From assembly GCF_000306255.2 (NCBI RefSeq), contig NZ_AKWY02000010.1, forward strand, positions 102,163 through 166,162: a stretch of 64,000 bases of DNA, written 5' to 3'. This DNA is from Leptospira noguchii serovar Panama str. CZ214 (GTDB lineage: Bacteria > Spirochaetota > Leptospiria > Leptospirales > Leptospiraceae). Below the pieces are notes generated by a model that was not told the DNA's origin, did no database searches, and saw only the letters and a program-made list of their open reading frames with translations. The position numbers were made by a program, and so were the translations under genes. This document shows positions 1-15,969 of the stretch, one piece after another. Every line of letters starts with the position of its first letter. Within the stretch, counting starts at the first letter, position 1.

Positions 1-434
<434 letters not shown>

Positions 435-659
435 GCAAGGTCTGCTTTTCGAACGTGTGTTCAATCAATATAGGATTAGAAATCATTCTACGGAAAGGAA
501 TCGAATTCATCAAGTTGGATTTTTAGAATGTTATAAAACTAATACTGCCCAACAACTACAAGTGTAGAAAGATCGGAGTAAATTGTATTTATGGATTCCA
601 CGAAAAAATAAAGACCGTTTATCTCTCTATCCATTTTAAAAAATTAGGGGAAAGTAAAA

Positions 660-1625
660 ATGAGTAAAAATATAAATTGGTTTCAAGATTCTTTTTGGTT
701 TGGAGAAACCTTTTTGAAATCTCTGCGAGGTAGTGTATTTGATCCGCTTTTGAGCGTATTTGCATTGGTATTTCATTATCTGGGAGAGACATTTTTTTTT
801 ATGGCTCTTCTTTCCATCGTTTATGTTTATATCGATCGTAAACTTGGAATCCGGCTTGGGGTAGGCTTACTCACCACGGCAATCCTAAACGCTTTCTTGA
901 AGATTCTGTTTGAAAGTCCAAGACCCGCTCTTCCTTGGAACGGTCCTGGAAAACTCATTGAACTTTCTTATGGATTTCCATCGGGGCATGTACAAACTAC
1001 AGTAGTGATTTGGGGATTACTTTTACTTCACTTAAAGAGTAAAACGGCTCGTTTGATTTCGGTTTTAGTCATAGTATTTATGCCATTTGCCAGAATGTAT
1101 GCGGGAGTACATTTTGCAGGAGACGTTTTAGGAGGATTTATTTTCGGACTTTTAGGACTCGTTCTGATAGAGATTATCTTTCGAGTTTTCCCAGAATTGG
1201 AATCTTCTACTCCTTTGGATAGACAAACTTTTTCCAAAACAAAAACGATGGCTTTAATCGTTGTGGTGATGACTTTACCTTCTGTATTACTTTATGCGAA
1301 CACAGACCCATATGAAAAAATAAAATCGTATGAAAACGTAATATCTGCCAGTGGAGCGTTGGGAGGGTTTTTGATTGGAATACTTTTTTCTAAAATGAAT
1401 TCTTTGGAATGGGGAAAAGCAGATTCAATCCAAGAAGGAATTCAAAGAGCAGTAATATTGATTTTAGGAATACTTTTGTTGTATGTATTGCCGGGAATAC
1501 TGATCCAAAAATACCTACCGGAAAATCCGGTTGCAAGATACCTCAGGTACGGGATCGTTAGCAGTTATATCGCTTTTTTCTCTGTAAATATCATGGTGAA
1601 GAGTAAAGGCAGATTCAAAAAATAA
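660..1625 (+). CDS. PAP2-family membrane lipid phosphatase
   Basis: A 321-residue multi-spanning membrane protein with the three PAP2 phosphatase motifs in order: K81-x6-R88-P89, PSGH at 107-110, and R145-x5-H151-x3-D155. These residues form the phosphohistidine active site that removes phosphate from lipid phosphates such as undecaprenyl pyrophosphate or phosphatidic acid. After the catalytic half there are about 130 further residues with three or four more membrane segments, so it is longer than a minimal PAP2 enzyme. The start is supported by a GGGGA ribosome-binding sequence at about 649-653. The flippase gene starts one base after its stop, so the two are probably co-transcribed and may serve the same glycan-lipid pathway (inference). 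Confidence 0.85.
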   Translation: MSKNINWFQDSFWFGETFLKSLRGSVFDPLLSVFALVFHYLGETFFFMALLSIVYVYIDRKLGIRLGVGLLTTAILNAFLKILFESPRPALPWNGPGKLIELSYGFPSGHVQTTVVIWGLLLLHLKSKTARLISVLVIVFMPFARMYAGVHFAGDVLGGFIFGLLGLVLIEIIFRVFPELESSTPLDRQTFSKTKTMALIVVVMTLPSVLLYANTDPYEKIKSYENVISASGALGGFLIGILFSKMNSLEWGKADSIQEGIQRAVILILGILLLYVLPGILIQKYLPENPVARYLRYGIVSSYIAFFSVNIMVKSKGRFKK

Positions 1626-1626
1626 A

Positions 1627-2909
<1,283 letters not shown>

Positions 2910-2913
<4 letters not shown>

Positions 2914-4616
2914 AATTAAGCTTAGGAACGCAAAAGAAACGAGCGAACGGTTTTGTTACACGGGTTAGGTTTCCAGTTTCGGTCTGTAAATTTCTAATCG
3001 ATCTAAAAACAAAAAAAAATCATTTAAAAAGTTTATCGACTCGTAAAAAAAAATCCAAAGAATTTGCGTTGCAAGAATCGAAAATTAGAAATTTAAAATT
3101 TTTTGTATATTTCATAATTTGTATATTCTTAATTTCTAAAGAAATTATGGCAGAGTCCTATTCCGGATATAGGTTGGATGATCTGTTATTGCTCAAGGGC
3201 GGAAAAAGGGAACTGACCGGAAAAGGAAGATACGATGAAATTGAACCGGAAAAATATGAAAGTTTAAACAAAGAAACAAAGTTACAATCTTCTAACAATG
3301 AAAATATAAATGTAAATGAAGCCGGTAAAAAAGGATCCAAAGAAAAAGAGGGTCCAGACTATAAAAAACAATCCACCGGATTTTATGGAAACGGGACCTT
3401 GATTTATAGGGGGTTGAGACAGAAAGGAGGGGTTGAGGAAGAAAAACCGGACCGAAGTTTTTCCAGAGGGATACTTAGTCCCGAAGTTGGATGGAAATAC
3501 AAAAGTGAAAGAGTATATCATAAAATACTAATGTCTCTATACCTACAGTATGAAGAAAACGTAAATGGAAACAGAACGGTAATTAAAGGTGCGGACGGTG
3601 AGTTTTTATGGATTGCAGGGATGGAATCACCAAATTTACGGATCGGCATCGAAACTGGAAGAGGATATCAAAGATTAGATAGAAATGGATTTATGTTCGT
3701 AGGATTTTTAAATTACGGAGAATTCCAAATTCATTTGAAAAAATACGGCGTAAGCGCATCTGCGATGGGAGCACAGATGCAGAATACCACCTTATATACA
3801 GAACGAGATAGAAACGAATCCCCACAAAGGATTTTAGGTGGAAGTATCCAAATATTGGAAAATTCTTTGATTCAGAATTTTAGAATATTCTACTATTTAT
3901 ATAAAGAATCCAGACAAGATGCGGTCAGAGGGGATTTATATAGAAAAGAAGAACCGTTTCGACCTTATGGGGTATATCAATATTATGGATTTGAATTGTC
4001 TTCTTCTAAATTTTTTGGATTTAGGGTCGATTTGGACGCGATCAAGGTGGTCGGATCGAGGGAATACGGACTTGATCCGTTTCAAAGTAAAGATACCACT
4101 CAGACCACAAAAGGGAGTTGGATCGGATCTAAAATAGTATGGGAAAGACCGGAAGCGGAGTATTTTTTGGGAGGATTTTATACTTCCAAAGACGAGGAAC
4201 AGAGAATCGACCGAAAGTCAAATGGATATTCAGGCATTAGAACTGATCCAAGAGGATACGGAGGAAAAACATCCTTTTTATTGATGGAAAGTCTGTTGAT
4301 ACAAGAAGGAAGTGTATTCCAAGAAGACGGTGTAGTAACAAGACCAAATTTTGAAAATAAAGGAATCAAGCTATTAGAACTCGGAGTCCAAAAAAATTGG
4401 GATCATAAATGGACCGTTCAGGGAATGATCGTAACTACTACTTCTGCGATTGGACGAGGATGGGAAGGAGTTTTGACGGGAGGATATCAATCAGAACATT
4501 CTTATATTCTAATGAGTTTATCTTATGCATACGTAAATCCGCAAAAGGAAAAAAAACTATTTTTTGAGGAATGGAAAGTGGAAGAGCCGAAACGAGAATA
4601 TTCCAGGATCTATCTT

Positions 4617-4637
<21 letters not shown>
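2910..4637 (+). CDS. exported protein of unknown function, probably outer-membrane
   Basis: Not a family I recognise. The reading frame starts with an ATG overlapping the flippase stop, but the first ~60 residues are very basic and unlike an export signal. A hydrophobic stretch (FFVYFIICIFLIS, about 65-77) followed by MAESYSG looks like a signal peptide with cleavage after Ala, so the true start could lie further in at a non-ATG codon. The mature part is rich in charged and aromatic residues and alternating patterns (for example YLQYEEN, YYGFELSSSKFFGFRVDLDA) and ends in YLSAGVYF, an aromatic C-terminus usual in beta-barrel outer-membrane proteins. Its 3' end overlaps the convergent response-regulator gene by 21 bp. 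Confidence 0.75.
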
Positions 4638-8348
<3,711 letters not shown>

Positions 8349-8356
<8 letters not shown>

Positions 8357-9185
8357 TGTAGATTTCCGCTTCCTGATGCCAGAGAATTTTATCCGCTTCT
8401 ATGGATTGAATTTTTAATTTGCCTAGATATTTAGCGCCTTCTTGAATCTGATCCGTGTCTTTATCGTCCAGTCTAATTTTTCCCAAAAAATCAGAACGAA
8501 TTCGGATATAAGAATAGGGAGAAGAAGGGATACAACTCGCTTGAAAAGAATAATAGATCGCCTTCTCCCAATAAAAATCAGAATCCTTTTTTAAAAAAAT
8601 CAAAGGACAAGTAGAATCGAAAAAAATTTCTTTTCCGCTATTTAGATTTCTTTTTGCGGGATGTTTTGCAATACTTAGAAAATACTGAAGTCCATGATTG
8701 TCCTTATATTCTTTGGGGTGAGTTTTTGACGGAAGTTGATTTTTTTTACTGGAATTCACAAACGATTTTTTTTCGAAATTTTCTTGATCGGAGGGTTTTA
8801 CTTCTAGATAAATCTTCTTACCAATTTTTAAAATTTCTCCAAAAGAAATTTTTGCGGAAGGATCTTTCCAAAATTCAGAACCTCCACCCAAATAAATAAA
8901 ACCGGGCCATTTTTTTTCCTTACATTTGTAGGAAAGATAGACAACTTTTTCGAAACGTTCTGATTCTTCAAAACCGCAGTCTCCGGTTTTAAAGGAAGGG
9001 TATTTGGTTCTAAAAGATTGAACTGTGGATTCGGAGGGATACTTTTGAAATTCTTGAACAAAGGACCTAAGGATTTCTGGGAATTGGTTTGTGTCTTCTG
9101 ATTGGACATTACCCGAAATAAAAAATAAAAGAAAGAAAACCCACATTCGTATCTTTCGGGGATATTTCCTGAATTCTTTTATCAT
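8349..9185 (-). CDS. exported protein of unknown function, first gene of protease operon
   Basis: 278 residues with an N-terminal signal peptide ([15 protein letters not shown], cut before EDTN). I recognise no domain. The mature part has four or more cysteines ([30 protein letters not shown]), which could form disulfides in the periplasm. Its stop codon lies 8 bp inside the start of the protease gene, a tight coupling that suggests it works with the protease, for example as a substrate-binding or anchoring partner (inference only). The 5' end faces the rhodanese gene across a 213-bp divergent spacer that must hold the operon promoter. Confidence 0.75.
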
Positions 9186-9398
9186 TGTTTAGAATATCGG
9201 ATTTCTTCCCCCTGGATGTTGAATCCTATCGAACAAAGAAAATGGATTTCGAATTACTTCTTTGGTAGAATTGGGTCTTTCATTTTTATAAAAACTTATG
9301 TCCCAAATTTAAGATGTTTTTTAAAAAAAAGTACATCGGAATTTTTGGGCTGAAAATAATGGTTAAATTCAAATAGAGAATCGTTTCTAAGCGATAGG

Positions 9399-10256
9399 GT
9401 GGTTTGTTTGTCCAGCTGGAACTTTATAAAAACTGAATTAAACGATAAAGATTTTTTGATCGATTGTCGCTCGGCTACTGGGTATCAAGAGGCTACTTTC
9501 AAAGGGGCTTACAGTTTTCCTTTTATTAAAAAGGCTTTTGCTTCGGATCCTGAATCTCAGAAGAAGATGACAGGACCTTTGGAAGAAATTCTAAAACTCA
9601 TAGAAAAAGAAGGAGCGACTAGAGTCATCGCTTTTGACGAAGGGATGGGAATGTTTGCTTCTAGAATGGTTTATCTTTTGAGGGCGGCAGGTTTTCAGGA
9701 TGCGTTTTTATATGGAAATCGTTGGCCGGTTTCTGGAATTGCTCAAGAAAAAGGTTCCAGAGAAATGGAACTAGGTCCAGGGGATAAACCTAGAAAACTA
9801 GAAGGGATCGTAGACAAGGCGTTCTTAGAAAAAAATTTGACTCGACTTCAAATTTTTGACACAAGAACTCAAGAAGAATACGAAGGAAAACTTCCTAGAC
9901 TTACGGCTCCCGAGCCAGGTTCGTTATGCGGTCGTTTGCCTGGTGCGTTTCTTTGGGATTGGAGAATTTTATACGATGGTCAAGGGAATTTAATCGAAAA
10001 AACTCAGTTTAATAAAAAACTCAGATCCTTTCCGTTTATGCCCGAAAGAACCACTATCATTTATGATTATAACGGAGCAAGGTCCTCACTTTTAGCTTTG
10101 ATGTTACGCGAAGTAGGTTATCTGGACGTTCATACATACCAAGGTTCTTGGTTCGAATGGAGAAAATCCAGTCTTCCTAAACAGGCAGTCTCGGTTTACG
10201 GACAAACCGGGGCCGGAGGTGCGCCACCCAGAGTGGGCGGTGCGGATCGTAAGTAG
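9399..10256 (+). CDS. double-rhodanese protein lacking the catalytic cysteine
   Basis: 285 residues with two rhodanese domains (about 5-115 and 135-260), the layout of thiosulfate/3-mercaptopyruvate sulfurtransferases. The active-site loop of the second domain should be C-x-x-G-x-R; here it reads D223-Y-N-G-A-R-S, with Asp in place of the sulfur-carrying Cys. The first domain has the usual inactive loop ([11 protein letters not shown]). The remaining fold markers ([19 protein letters not shown]) are intact, so it looks like a maintained but non-classical protein. The frame opens with GTG at 9399; a TTG at 9408 lies behind a better GGGTGG sequence and may be the real start. The C-terminal tail is Gly-rich. 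Confidence 0.82.
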   Translation: MVCLSSWNFIKTELNDKDFLIDCRSATGYQEATFKGAYSFPFIKKAFASDPESQKKMTGPLEEILKLIEKEGATRVIAFDEGMGMFASRMVYLLRAAGFQDAFLYGNRWPVSGIAQEKGSREMELGPGDKPRKLEGIVDKAFLEKNLTRLQIFDTRTQEEYEGKLPRLTAPEPGSLCGRLPGAFLWDWRILYDGQGNLIEKTQFNKKLRSFPFMPERTTIIYDYNGARSSLLALMLREVGYLDVHTYQGSWFEWRKSSLPKQAVSVYGQTGAGGAPPRVGGADRK

Positions 10257-10454
10257 AGTTTAATTCAAAATTTTGAATATACTATAAACGTAAAGTTTGT
10301 TTTTAAAATACCGTTTACGGCGAAAATTGTAAGGAAGTAAAAACAAGCTCCGGTTATATCTGCGGATTTAAAAAGTCTGTTTGTGAATTTTCGGCGTTAA
10401 AAAGCGAACGCATTCCTATATTTAAAGTTTTCTGAATCTTTTGAGGATCTAAAA

Positions 10455-10949
10455 ATGTTCTTTTTCAGAAAAAATTATATATGGTTGCTCATATTGAATA
10501 TAATACAGGCGATTTTACTTTGTTGTATTTATCTGAATTGGCCCGAAAATCCGTATCAAGGGAAAACTAAAATAGGGGAATTAGAGACCGGAATTACGTA
10601 TTGTAAAGTTGCGATCTATGTGGACGATGATTGGGAATATGCACAACCAGCATATTACGAGATAGTTATAGACCGAAGATATACAATTTCGTTGACGTAT
10701 TTTACAAATGTGGATCCGGAAAAACTTTCTGTTAAAGAATTTGAAATTATAAAACATCCAAACAAAAATCTAATCGGACTAGTCAGAAAAACGGATACTA
10801 AGGTGCTTCTGATGATCCATAACTTCGATACCAATGAAAACTGGCCAAACGCGAATTTTACGGAAAAATACGAGAGCGTTCGAAAGAGAGGAAATTCGAT
10901 GCGGAATTTGTTAAATCCATCCTTACTTTTATCTACCGAATCGGTTTGA
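10455..10949 (+). CDS. membrane-anchored hypothetical protein
   Basis: 164 residues, no family recognised. An N-terminal hydrophobic stretch (about 9-28, WLLILNIIQAILLCCIYLNW) is either a membrane anchor or an uncleaved signal; the rest is soluble, acidic and aromatic-rich. A GAGG ribosome-binding sequence lies just before the ATG. It stands alone between the rhodanese gene (198 bp away) and the GH31 gene (90 bp away), all on the plus strand. Confidence 0.65.
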   Translation: MFFFRKNYIWLLILNIIQAILLCCIYLNWPENPYQGKTKIGELETGITYCKVAIYVDDDWEYAQPAYYEIVIDRRYTISLTYFTNVDPEKLSVKEFEIIKHPNKNLIGLVRKTDTKVLLMIHNFDTNENWPNANFTEKYESVRKRGNSMRNLLNPSLLLSTESV

Positions 10950-11039
10950 ACCGGAGTTTTCTGATCGTTTTAGAATTTTAACCCGAATAAAATTAGAATT
11001 CATTTAAAAATATCTTATTGAGTTTATAAGGAAAATTGA

Positions 11040-13199
11040 ATGTTTTTGCAACGTGTGATTTTGGCGTTTATTTTTTCGAGTTTTTTATCTTGTTCCGGAC
11101 CTTTTGCAGACTACACTAAAATATATCTTCCTTCTGAAAAACAATTTTCCTTCGGTAAAAACTTTCAAGCAATCCAAAAAGAAAACGTTCTAGAAATACG
11201 TTCTGTTGCAGGAACTTTTTTAGAACTTTCTCTGGCAAGACCCTTTTTATCTGCGGCAAAGGGAGAACAGGAAGTGAAATATAAATTCGCTTCTTTCCGT
11301 ATTAAAGATAAAATCATATTTCGATGCAATTTTCAGAACATTGAAACTATGATTTCTTCTTCGAATGATTTTAGAATTTCAGGAACCTTAGAAGGAAAGG
11401 ATTGTAGAAGTAAATATGAAATTGTTTTTATACCGTTAGACGAAACATCTATTCGATTTAAGGTAAAAATTGAAGACGTTTCTTTAAATCGTTCTTACTT
11501 TAGAATGATTTCTGACGAAACCGAAAACATTTTTGGACTTGGAGAACAATTTAGTCATTTCAATTTAAAAGGTAAAACCCCCTTTTTATTTACCGAAGAA
11601 CAAGGAATTGGAAGAGGGGATCAACCGATCACCGCAGGAGCAAATCTTCTGGCGGATGCAGGTGGAAACGAATATACTACTTATGTTCCGATTCCTTTTT
11701 TTCTGACTTCCAAAAATAGATCCGTTTATTTTGAAAATTCATCCTATTCAAAATTTGATTTTTCTAAACCAGAGGAAATTTCGATCGAGTTTAGGGAAAA
11801 CGGACTTCAAGGAATCATTTGGAAAGATTCTTCTCCTATCAAACTTGTGCATAAGTTTACCGAAAAAACGGGAAGGGCATCGGAACTTCCGGACTGGGCC
11901 TATGGGACTTGGTTGGGAATACAAGGTGGAAAAGAAAAAGTCCTAAAACAAATCGAAGCTGCTATAAAAGAAGGAAATCCGATTACGGCGCTTTGGATTC
12001 AAGACTGGGTTGGAAGAAGGAAAACTAATTTCGGATCTCAATTGTGGTGGAGATGGATCGCGGATGAAAAATCTTATCCGGAATTCAAAAAGTTCTGCTC
12101 TGATTTAAATTCAAAAGGAATTCATGTATTAGGATATTTGAATCCTTTTTTAGCGACCGAAGGGCCGCTCTATCAAGAAGCTGTACAAAAAGGATATTTG
12201 GTAAAAGATAAAAATGGAAACAATTACATAATTGAAACCGTAGGTTTTCCTGCGGTTCTATTGGATCTCACTCATCCGGGAGCTGTGAAATGGATTCAAA
12301 AAATCATTCAAAAAAATTTAATCGAAGTCGGACTTTCTGGATGGATGGCCGATTTTGGAGAATGGCTTCCCTTAGACGCAAATTTGTATTCCGGAATTTC
12401 CGCAGATGTTTATCATAACGTGTATCCGGTAGAATGGGCTCGGATCAACAGAGAAGCGATTCGAAATGTTGGAAAAGAAGGGAAGATTGTATTTTTTACG
12501 AGATCCGGATATAGTAGTTCGATGAAACATTCTACCCTTTTTTGGGAAGGGGATCAGATGGTAAGTTGGGGAGAACACGACGGAATTGTGTCTGCCGTGA
12601 GCGCTCTTCTTTCCGGTGGGTTGAGTGGGATTTCACTCAACCATAGCGATATAGGCGGATATACTACGATCAACAATCCGATCCGAAACTATCATAGATC
12701 CAAAGAATTGTTTTTACGTTGGGCGGAATTGAATGTATTTAGTACAGTGTTTCGAACTCACGAAGGAAACCGTCCCGAAAAAAATCATCAATCTTATTCG
12801 GATGAGGAAACGATCCGAGAATTTGCAAGATATTCAAAGATGCACTTCGCATTAAAAGAATATCTCAAGTCACTGGTAAAAGAAGCCTCTAAAACCGGAC
12901 TTCCTGTTGTAAGGCCGCTTTACTTACATTACTCGACCGATCGAAAAACTCATGAACTCAAAAGAGAATTTCTTTTAGGCGAAGAACTTTTGGTTTTTCC
13001 GGTTTTGGAAGAGGGGAAAACTTTTGTGTATGGTTATTTACCAGAAGGAGAATGGGAACACATTTGGACGGGAAAAATTTTTACTGGAAAAAACAAAGTC
13101 AAAGTGGAAGCTCCATTAGGCGCCCCTGCAATTTTTTTGAAAAAAAATGGAATCTGGTATTCTAAATTGAAAGATGCTCTTTATAAATTTAAAAGATAA
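11040..13199 (+). CDS. GH31 glycosidase, sulfoquinovosidase-like lipoprotein
   Basis: 719 residues. The N-terminus is a lipoprotein signal (lipobox FLSC, Cys-18), placing the enzyme in the envelope. The GH31 barrel has nucleophile D438 in WMADFGEWLP and acid/base D505 in FWEGDQMVSW. The stretch ALWIQDWVGRRKTNFG (about 317-332) and HSDIGGYTT (535-543) correspond to the segments that hold the sulfonate-binding Arg, Trp and Tyr of YihQ-type sulfoquinovosidases, so a sulfoquinovosyl lipid or glycoside is a better substrate guess than starch. That assignment is inference from motif context. No transporter or sulfoglycolysis gene lies next to it. Good ribosome-binding sequence AAGGA before the ATG. 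Confidence 0.87.
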   Translation: MFLQRVILAFIFSSFLSCSGPFADYTKIYLPSEKQFSFGKNFQAIQKENVLEIRSVAGTFLELSLARPFLSAAKGEQEVKYKFASFRIKDKIIFRCNFQNIETMISSSNDFRISGTLEGKDCRSKYEIVFIPLDETSIRFKVKIEDVSLNRSYFRMISDETENIFGLGEQFSHFNLKGKTPFLFTEEQGIGRGDQPITAGANLLADAGGNEYTTYVPIPFFLTSKNRSVYFENSSYSKFDFSKPEEISIEFRENGLQGIIWKDSSPIKLVHKFTEKTGRASELPDWAYGTWLGIQGGKEKVLKQIEAAIKEGNPITALWIQDWVGRRKTNFGSQLWWRWIADEKSYPEFKKFCSDLNSKGIHVLGYLNPFLATEGPLYQEAVQKGYLVKDKNGNNYIIETVGFPAVLLDLTHPGAVKWIQKIIQKNLIEVGLSGWMADFGEWLPLDANLYSGISADVYHNVYPVEWARINREAIRNVGKEGKIVFFTRSGYSSSMKHSTLFWEGDQMVSWGEHDGIVSAVSALLSGGLSGISLNHSDIGGYTTINNPIRNYHRSKELFLRWAELNVFSTVFRTHEGNRPEKNHQSYSDEETIREFARYSKMHFALKEYLKSLVKEASKTGLPVVRPLYLHYSTDRKTHELKREFLLGEELLVFPVLEEGKTFVYGYLPEGEWEHIWTGKIFTGKNKVKVEAPLGAPAIFLKKNGIWYSKLKDALYKFKR

Positions 13200-13614
13200 A
13201 TTGCGATTCTATTACATTTAAATTTGATTCATTCTCAATCTGAATGTTAAATGATTTCGCATTAATATATATGTAGATTTTTTTGTTTTATTATAGTTGT
13301 TGAAAAATTTTATAACGACAATCAACAAAACTGCTTTATCGACCGTTTCCATGAGACAGAAACTAAGTGGCGATTCATTTTTCAACAACTATACTTATCG
13401 GATCGTTTCTTTTGGTTTCAGGTCTTGACTCATCCGAATTTTATATTATCAAAACTTATTTGTGAAATTTAGAAAAAAACAATGTAAATTAACGTGTTTA
13501 AGATTATTTCGATTATAATCTTTGCCGCTATATTGGAGTATCTAAAAATTTTTTATCTAAGCAGATTTGTGTTAAAATTTATAGTATAGTTACGTTTAGG
13601 TGGTTTAAAGAAGA
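13200..13614. other. intergenic spacer with one MITE-like element
   Basis: No gene seen. Very A+T-rich; holds the terminal-inverted-repeat element at 13292-13393 and otherwise nothing I can name. Confidence 0.6.
13292..13393 (+). repeat. MITE-like element, copy 1
   Basis: 102 bp beginning TATAGTTGTTGAAAAAT and ending with the inverted copy TTTTTCAACAACTATA. Internal segment includes TTTCCATGAGACAGAAACT, shared with the other copies. The ends are flanked by TA, as expected of TA-duplicating (IS630/Tc1-mariner type) elements. It has no coding capacity. Confidence 0.75.
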
Positions 13615-14040
13615 ATGAAATCTGAAATTTTTAGAGAACCAAAAGATCCAATCGTATTTTTTGATGGAATATGCAATCTTTGTAATTTTGTTGTTTTGTT
13701 TTTTCTGGATCGAAATCAAAAAGGGAATTTAAAATTCGCGAGTTTACAGTCTATGGCTGCGGAAAGAATTCTTGGAAACAAGGTAGGTCTTAACGATTCA
13801 CCTTCTTCGGTTTTATTTCTGGAAGAGGGAATTCTTTATCAAAAATCGAATGCGATTTTAAAGATCAGCGCTTACCTTTGTTTTCCTTGGAATCTTCTTC
13901 CTTTATTTAGATGGGTTCCGGCTTGTTTTCGTGATCTTATTTATAATTGGATTGCAAGAAATCGTTATCGTTGGTTCGGAAAATTGGAAACATGTAGGAT
14001 ACCAGACCCAAGTTTAAAACACAGGTTTTTAGAGGATTGA
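13615..14040 (+). CDS. DCC-family thiol-disulfide oxidoreductase-like protein (DUF393)
   Basis: 141 residues with the family signature [11 protein letters not shown] near residues 14-24, giving the C-x-x-C pair, followed by the typical F-L-D-R-N and F-A-S-L-Q-S blocks and a C-terminal [13 protein letters not shown] segment. The length is usual for the DCC family. Members have a thioredoxin-like fold and are thought to be redox proteins; a substrate is not known to me. Single gene, with AAGAAG just before the ATG, ending 56 bp from the convergent kelch gene. Confidence 0.82.
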   Translation: MKSEIFREPKDPIVFFDGICNLCNFVVLFFLDRNQKGNLKFASLQSMAAERILGNKVGLNDSPSSVLFLEEGILYQKSNAILKISAYLCFPWNLLPLFRWVPACFRDLIYNWIARNRYRWFGKLETCRIPDPSLKHRFLED

Positions 14041-14096
14041 TTGGATGGCCTTGGAACTCATTTTTGATTTGTAAAAACCGTAAAAATAAAAAAGGA

Positions 14097-15290
14097 TCAA
14101 TATGAGGACCGTCCTCCTAAAATTAGAACTTTACCATTTTGTAATATATGAGATGTCGCGTCGTATCGTTTCTGAATCAAATTTCCTGTAGAAGATAACG
14201 AATTTGAATTTGGATCAAAAATTTCCGCCTCCGGATGAATTACGCTGGAAGTTCTTCCACCTGCAATTAAAACGTTTCCGTTATTTAAAACTGTGCCTGT
14301 ATGAAATTGTCTGCTTACGGACATTTTAGGACTGATTTCTGTAAATGTAGTATCTAAAATCTGAATAGAATCGGAAGTTCCATCTTCGTTAGAACCGCCA
14401 GTAATTAGAATCCTTCCGTCTTGTAATACGTTAGCTGTAAAGGATCGGACCGGTTTTCTTAAAGAAGGTCCCGCGGATAAAAGACCTGTAACCTCGTCAA
14501 ATCTTTCTGTTTCGGAAAGAGTAGAATAAGAATTTGTAGTTGAAGAATAATTCACTCCTCCGATTAAAATTGGATTTCCTATGTTGGGGACGAGGGCTGA
14601 AAAATTATATCTAGGTTGGAGAAGATTTCCTTTTAAAGAAAAAGTTTTGCTAACAGGATTATAAACTTCTACTGGAAGGATTCCATTTCCAGAAATTGGA
14701 TCGACCCCGCCAGCGACCAATACTTTTCCGTCAGACAATAAGACGGACTGATGTCTACATCTTGCGAAATTTAAGTTTCCCGTCCAAGTAGAAGTCTCGG
14801 TCTGTGGATCAAAAATCTCAACTTTATTTGTAGCAGGAGAATCCGAAAGACATTGACCGCCTGTAATTAAAATTGTCCCGTCTTGTAATAGAGTGGCCGC
14901 GTGTAAATTTCTAGGCATCAGAAGATTTTGGGTCGAGTTTTGAAACGTATCTGAATTTGGATCATAGATTTCAATCTGATCCAGCATATACGATTCAAGA
15001 TAAGGATAATAACCTCCGGTGATTACAACCCGTCCGTCTTGTAAAATAGAAGAAGTATGATGATACCTCGGAAAATTTAGAGAATTTTTAACAAATGAAA
15101 AACTTCGAGTGTCTGGATCGTATAACTCGGCTGAATTTAAGTATGGGTTGGAGTTACTGAAAAGGATTGCAAGTAAACCTAAAGGAGCTTTAGAGATTTT
15201 ATCATTTGTATGATGTAATAAACAACTCGAAGTAAAAAAGAATAAAACAAAACATTTGATTCCAAAGTGAGTTTCCATTTTGTAAGACAT
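14097..15290 (-). CDS. kelch-repeat beta-propeller lipoprotein
   Basis: About 397 residues. After a lipoprotein-type signal (FFTSSC) there are seven kelch-like repeats, each with the pattern L-x-D/N-G-x-V/I-L-I-x-G-G (for example LQDGRVVITGG, LSDGKVLVAGG, LNNGNVLIAGG), which should close into a single propeller. Intervening strands read as EIYDPNS or EIFDPQT. Such propellers bind proteins or glycans; the location would be the envelope surface or periplasm. The reading frame is open to a GTG at 15323, but the signal peptide is best served by ATG at 15290 or 15278; no clear ribosome-binding site separates them. Confidence 0.82.
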   Translation of the reverse strand: MSYKMETHFGIKCFVLFFFTSSCLLHHTNDKISKAPLGLLAILFSNSNPYLNSAELYDPDTRSFSFVKNSLNFPRYHHTSSILQDGRVVITGGYYPYLESYMLDQIEIYDPNSDTFQNSTQNLLMPRNLHAATLLQDGTILITGGQCLSDSPATNKVEIFDPQTETSTWTGNLNFARCRHQSVLLSDGKVLVAGGVDPISGNGILPVEVYNPVSKTFSLKGNLLQPRYNFSALVPNIGNPILIGGVNYSSTTNSYSTLSETERFDEVTGLLSAGPSLRKPVRSFTANVLQDGRILITGGSNEDGTSDSIQILDTTFTEISPKMSVSRQFHTGTVLNNGNVLIAGGRTSSVIHPEAEIFDPNSNSLSSTGNLIQKRYDATSHILQNGKVLILGGRSSY

Positions 15291-15419
15291 AAAAACAAAG
15301 TTTGTTTTGTAAAAGAACAACACAATCAGAATTTACAACCTGAGTTCTTTATCCGATTTCATTACTACTCATAGTTATATAACGTAGTATCTACTAATTT
15401 TTATGGAATTAGGTACCCA

Positions 15420-15590
15420 TAAATGTTATGACAAAGTGTCGGTTAACGCGTTTTCGGTTAAATCCAATGCGAAAGCGATTGAGGCGTGATCAATAAATTG
15501 AATTCAGGAAAAGATTTTGTCCTTCAATTTGTTGATCGGAGCTGAAAGCGCGGTCCGGCAGCGCCGGATTCGCCCGGTTTTCTTTTGCTA
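15420..15590 (+). repeat. degenerate dispersed repeat, copy 1
   Basis: Shares blocks in the same order with 46640-46890: GATTAACGCG-like start, AAATTGAATT-x-AAAAGATTTTGT, TTGTTGATYGGAG, and a GC-rich end GCGCGGTCCRGCARCGYCGGATTCGC. The GC-rich end stands out sharply from the surrounding A+T-rich DNA. Confidence 0.6.
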
Positions 15591-15881
15591 AATTTCACAC
15601 ATTGAAGTGTAAAAGATTGGATATTTTATTATATAGTTTTGAGTAATATTTTGTGTCCAATTGGTTTGATGATAAAATTCGCGGCATTCTATAATATAAT
15701 TTTGAATAAACATTGTATTATGAGGTTTCAGGATTTTTTATCTAAAGGATATTTTCGCACTTTATGGCTGGCGTATTTCAAAAGTTTATAAACTATAAAC
15801 AAGTGTAATTTATGAGTACTAATACACTTTATTAGGAAAGCTAAGAGATTTTTTTGAGGTTTTGAACAAACTTTAAATAAA

Positions 15882-15895
15882 CAATAACGTTATTG
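15882..15895. promoter_or_regulatory. 14-bp perfect palindrome upstream of the Bor-like gene
   Basis: CAATAACGTTATTG is its own reverse complement. It lies about 14 bp upstream of a possible -35 box TTGACC (15910-15915) with a weak -10 (TAATCT, 15932-15937), so it is well placed for a regulator of the Bor-like/beta-barrel pair. Binding is inference. Confidence 0.4.
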
Positions 15896-15969
15896 AACTT
15901 TGTACTATCTTGACCTGTAGAAACGGAAAAATAATCTAGAAGGAATCTTCTCCTTTTTAGGAAAATGGA

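Larger units (their letters stand above)
15291..15969. other. intergenic spacer with degenerate repeat and Bor-operon control region
   Basis: No gene seen. Contains a GC-richer degenerate repeat (15420-15590), A+T-rich repeats of the type ATAGTTTTGAGTAATATT, and near its right end a 14-bp perfect palindrome upstream of the Bor-like gene. Confidence 0.55.

Noticed and set aside
2936..3000. tRNA-like T-arm in the start of the exported protein gene (translation TRVRFPVS)
   Set aside because: The arm bases do not pair and no acceptor or anticodon stem can be found.
10263..10278. Perfect palindrome ATTCAAAATTTTGAAT after the rhodanese gene
   Set aside because: Simple A+T palindromes of this length are expected by chance here and it has no T tract or nearby start.
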